Shown: positions 62,129-64,000 of the stretch, piece by piece
How positions within the stretch are numbered: the first letter of the stretch is position 1
How the letters are laid out: each line of letters opens with the position of its first letter
Translations under genes and position numbers: made by a program
Notes under the pieces: generated by a model
Database searches by the model: none
What the model saw: the letters and a program-made list of their open reading frames with translations, nothing else
Told to the model about the DNA's origin: nothing
DNA from: Planctomycetota bacterium
GTDB taxonomy: Bacteria > Planctomycetota > Phycisphaerae > Phycisphaerales > UBA1924
Length of the DNA stretch: 64,000 bases
Direction of reading: 5' to 3'
Assembly: GCA_018242625.1 (NCBI GenBank)
Contig: JAFEBO010000008.1
Span: forward strand, 248,001 to 312,000

Positions 62129-64000
62129 GTGTCGCTGGCTCAGCAAAATCAGGACATCCGCCAGGCGGAAGCGCCGACTTCTGCGCCCCGGTCGCCACGC
62201 GCCGCATCCAGCCTGCGCAAGGACCTCCGCCGCCTTCTCTCGCCCACGCCCGCCCGGCCTCGCCCGCGCTCAAAGAGACCCGCCGGCGACCCGTCTCTGT
62301 GGATGCAGGCCCAGGACGGCCTCGACGCGATCCGGGGCTGGTTCGCCCGGCGCGGCTGGCAACCCTGGGCCTTCCAGGAAAAGTCCTGGCAGGAGTTCCG
62401 CAAAGGGAGCAACGGACTCATCCAGGTTCCCACCGGCGCGGGAAAGACCTACGCCTCCTACCTCGGCCCGCTCTCGGAACTCATCGACGAGATCCGATCC
62501 GGCAACCCGCCCGCTCCTTCAGTGCGGGTTCTTTACATCACACCGCTCCGTGCCGTCTCACGCGATATTGAGCTGGCTCTCCGCGCGCCGGTAGACGAGA
62601 TGGGGCTTTCCATCCTTGTGGAGTCTCGCTCGGGGGACACCCCGCAATCGGTCCGAGCCCGCCAGAAAGAGCGGCTGCCTCACATCCTCATCACAACGCC
62701 CGAGAGTCTTTCTCTCCTGCTCACCCGTGAAAACGCCCCCGAGCTTTTCTCCGGCCTCTCCGCGGTCCTGGTCGACGAGTGGCACGACCTGCTTACAAGC
62801 AAACGCGGGAGCCAGGTCGAGCTCGCCCTGGCGCGGCTCCGCGCATTCTCCCCCGACCTGCGCACGTGGGGCCTCTCCGCCACGCTCCCCAATCTCGACC
62901 AGGCCGCTCGCCTGCTCGTCGGCACCCGCGCCCAACCGCCCGCCATCGTCCAGTCCGACATCTCCCGCGAAGTGAACATCGAATCGCTCTTCCCCGCCCC
63001 CGGCCAGAGGCTCCCCTGGGCCGGCTTCATGGGCCTCGCGATGCTCCCCCGCGTGCTCGAGACCATCGACATCCGCGTCTCCACGCTCCTCTTCACCAAC
63101 ACCCGCGCCCAGTCCGAGCTCTGGTTCCAGGCCATCCTCCACGCCCGCCCCGAGTGGGCCCCCTTCATGGCCCTCCATCACGGCTCCATCGACCGCAAAG
63201 AACGCGAAAAAACCGAGGCCGGCCTGAAAGACGGCTCCATCCGCCTCGCCGTCGCCACCAGCTCGCTCGACCTGGGCGTTGATTTCTCCCCCGTCGAGCG
63301 CGTCCTGCAGATCGGCTCGGTCAAAGGGATCTCGCGGCTGGTGCAGCGGGCGGGGCGCGCCTCGCACCGCCCGGGGGCCGCGTGCTCGATCACCTGCGTG
63401 CCGACGCACGCGCTGGAGCTGATCGAACTCGACGCGGCCAAGCGCGCCGTGGCGCAGGGCCTGGTGGAGGCGCGGCTTGCCGCGGCCAAGCCGCTGGACG
63501 TACTGGCGCAGCACATGGTGACCTGTGCGCTCGGGGGCGGCTTCACGCCCGATGCGTTCTTTGAAGAGGTGCGCGACGCGACTTCGTACCGCGACCTTTC
63601 GCGCGAGGAGTTTGACTGGGCGCTCGATCTTGTCTGTCGCGGCGGTGAATCGCTCAAAGCCTATCCGCAGTATCACAAAGTTCACCTGGTCGAAGGCCGA
63701 GCGTGCGTGCCCGACCGGCGGATCGCCCACCTGCACAGGCTCAACGTGGGCACGATCGTGGGGGAGGCCGTCGTTGATATCTGCTTTGTGGGGGGGCGCC
63801 GGATCGGCTCGATCGAGGAACACTTTGTTTCCTTCCTGCGCCCGGGGGACAAGCTCTTCTTTGCCGGCAAGTCGCTGGTCTTTGCTGGGCTCCGCGAAGG
63901 GGTGGCGTACGTGCGCCGGGGATCGGGAAAGACGTCGCGCACGCCCCACTGGGCGGGCACCAAGCTGCCGATCTCCGAATCGCTCGCCGAGTCGGTGCGT
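62129..64000 (+). CDS. Ligase-associated DEXH-box helicase, 3' end cut off by the window
   Basis: GTG 62129 with CGGAGGAG 5 nt upstream; 624 codons stay open to the window end. After a low-complexity first ~70 residues come RGWQPWAFQ (Q-motif region), Walker A VPTGAGKT, VLYITPLRAVSRDIE, TPESLSLLL, the DEWHDLL box, LSATLPN, then in domain 2 TLLFTNTRAQSELWF, ATSSLDLGVDFSPV and RLVQRAGRASHRPG. This matches the Lhr-like helicase found with a DNA ligase, an MPE nuclease and an exonuclease in bacterial repair operons; those genes should lie to the right. Substrate branch migration or unwinding is inferred from the family. Confidence 0.88.
   Translation, partial: MSLAQQNQDIRQAEAPTSAPRSPRAASSLRKDLRRLLSPTPARPRPRSKRPAGDPSLWMQAQDGLDAIRGWFARRGWQPWAFQEKSWQEFRKGSNGLIQVPTGAGKTYASYLGPLSELIDEIRSGNPPAPSVRVLYITPLRAVSRDIELALRAPVDEMGLSILVESRSGDTPQSVRARQKERLPHILITTPESLSLLLTRENAPELFSGLSAVLVDEWHDLLTSKRGSQVELALARLRAFSPDLRTWGLSATLPNLDQAARLLVGTRAQPPAIVQSDISREVNIESLFPAPGQRLPWAGFMGLAMLPRVLETIDIRVSTLLFTNTRAQSELWFQAILHARPEWAPFMALHHGSIDRKEREKTEAGLKDGSIRLAVATSSLDLGVDFSPVERVLQIGSVKGISRLVQRAGRASHRPGAACSITCVPTHALELIELDAAKRAVAQGLVEARLAAAKPLDVLAQHMVTCALGGGFTPDAFFEEVRDATSYRDLSREEFDWALDLVCRGGESLKAYPQYHKVHLVEGRACVPDRRIAHLHRLNVGTIVGEAVVDICFVGGRRIGSIEEHFVSFLRPGDKLFFAGKSLVFAGLREGVAYVRRGSGKTSRTPHWAGTKLPISESLAESVR

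Overview
This is a GC-rich bacterial chromosome segment, most likely from a planctomycete of the class Phycisphaerae. That rests on the combination of tandem type IV-prepilin-like proteins (FTLIELL N-termini), PEP-CTERM-like surface proteins, an ECF sigma factor overlapping a Ser/Thr kinase-WD40 gene, several zinc-ribbon/transmembrane proteins with CxxC pairs, and many short co-directional operons. There is no rRNA, CRISPR array, insertion sequence or phage. One tRNA gene (tRNA-Ala, CGC) is present. The taxonomic call is inference.

Layout. 0-2.5 kb: the end of ribonuclease Y and a zinc-ribbon membrane protein. 2.8-6.8 kb: three tandem paralogous prepilin-like genes with their own terminators and, for the third, a clear promoter. 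7-10.3 kb: serC, a sugar-phosphate-isomerase-like gene, a DUF1579-type secreted protein and a zinc-ribbon membrane protein. 10.3-25.4 kb: a broken string of branched-chain amino acid / acyl-CoA catabolism genes (carboxyltransferase mccB, HMG-CoA lyase, three crotonase-fold proteins, a large acyl-CoA dehydrogenase, 2-oxoacid dehydrogenase E1 alpha, E1 beta and E2), closed by a LacI-type regulator with a 12-bp palindrome just upstream. An anchored surface protein, a membrane protein and a DinB-like gene are interspersed. 25.8-30.7 kb: a lipoprotein, a membrane zinc-ribbon protein and proBA.

30.7-36.1 kb (minus strand) is the most unusual locus: a compact four-gene operon coding for a WXG100-like protein (W43-x-D in place of WxG), a 345-residue coiled-coil protein with a distinct C-terminal domain, a second 75-residue protein with the same W-x-D-x5-F motif, and a 1296-residue FtsK/SpoIIIE (EccC-like) ATPase with coiled coils around two transmembrane helices and three ATPase modules, of which only the middle one keeps Walker motifs. 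It looks like a minimal, divergent type VII-like secretion system.

36.3-39.6 kb: tRNA-Ala and a znuABC-type metal uptake operon behind a 16-bp inverted repeat. 39.65-40.02 kb: an isolated, strongly structured transcription unit with a consensus promoter, a run of hairpins, an exceptionally long Shine-Dalgarno element before an 11-codon ORF, and an intrinsic terminator; I recognise no known RNA family. 40.0-41.6 kb: two PEP-CTERM-like genes, one frameshifted. 42.0-45.9 kb: ECF sigma factor plus kinase-WD40 protein. 45.9-52.8 kb: membrane pyrophosphatase, ribosomal protein bS21, a lipoprotein, citrate synthase, a rhomboid protease and trpF. 52.9-56.4 kb: agmatine-to-putrescine pathway (aguB, aguA) coupled to truD. 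56.4-64 kb: MBL hydrolase, EF-P (Asn at the tip of the loop), an AsmA-like protein, shikimate kinase, a photolyase, and the first 624 codons of a ligase-associated DEXH helicase that runs off the window.
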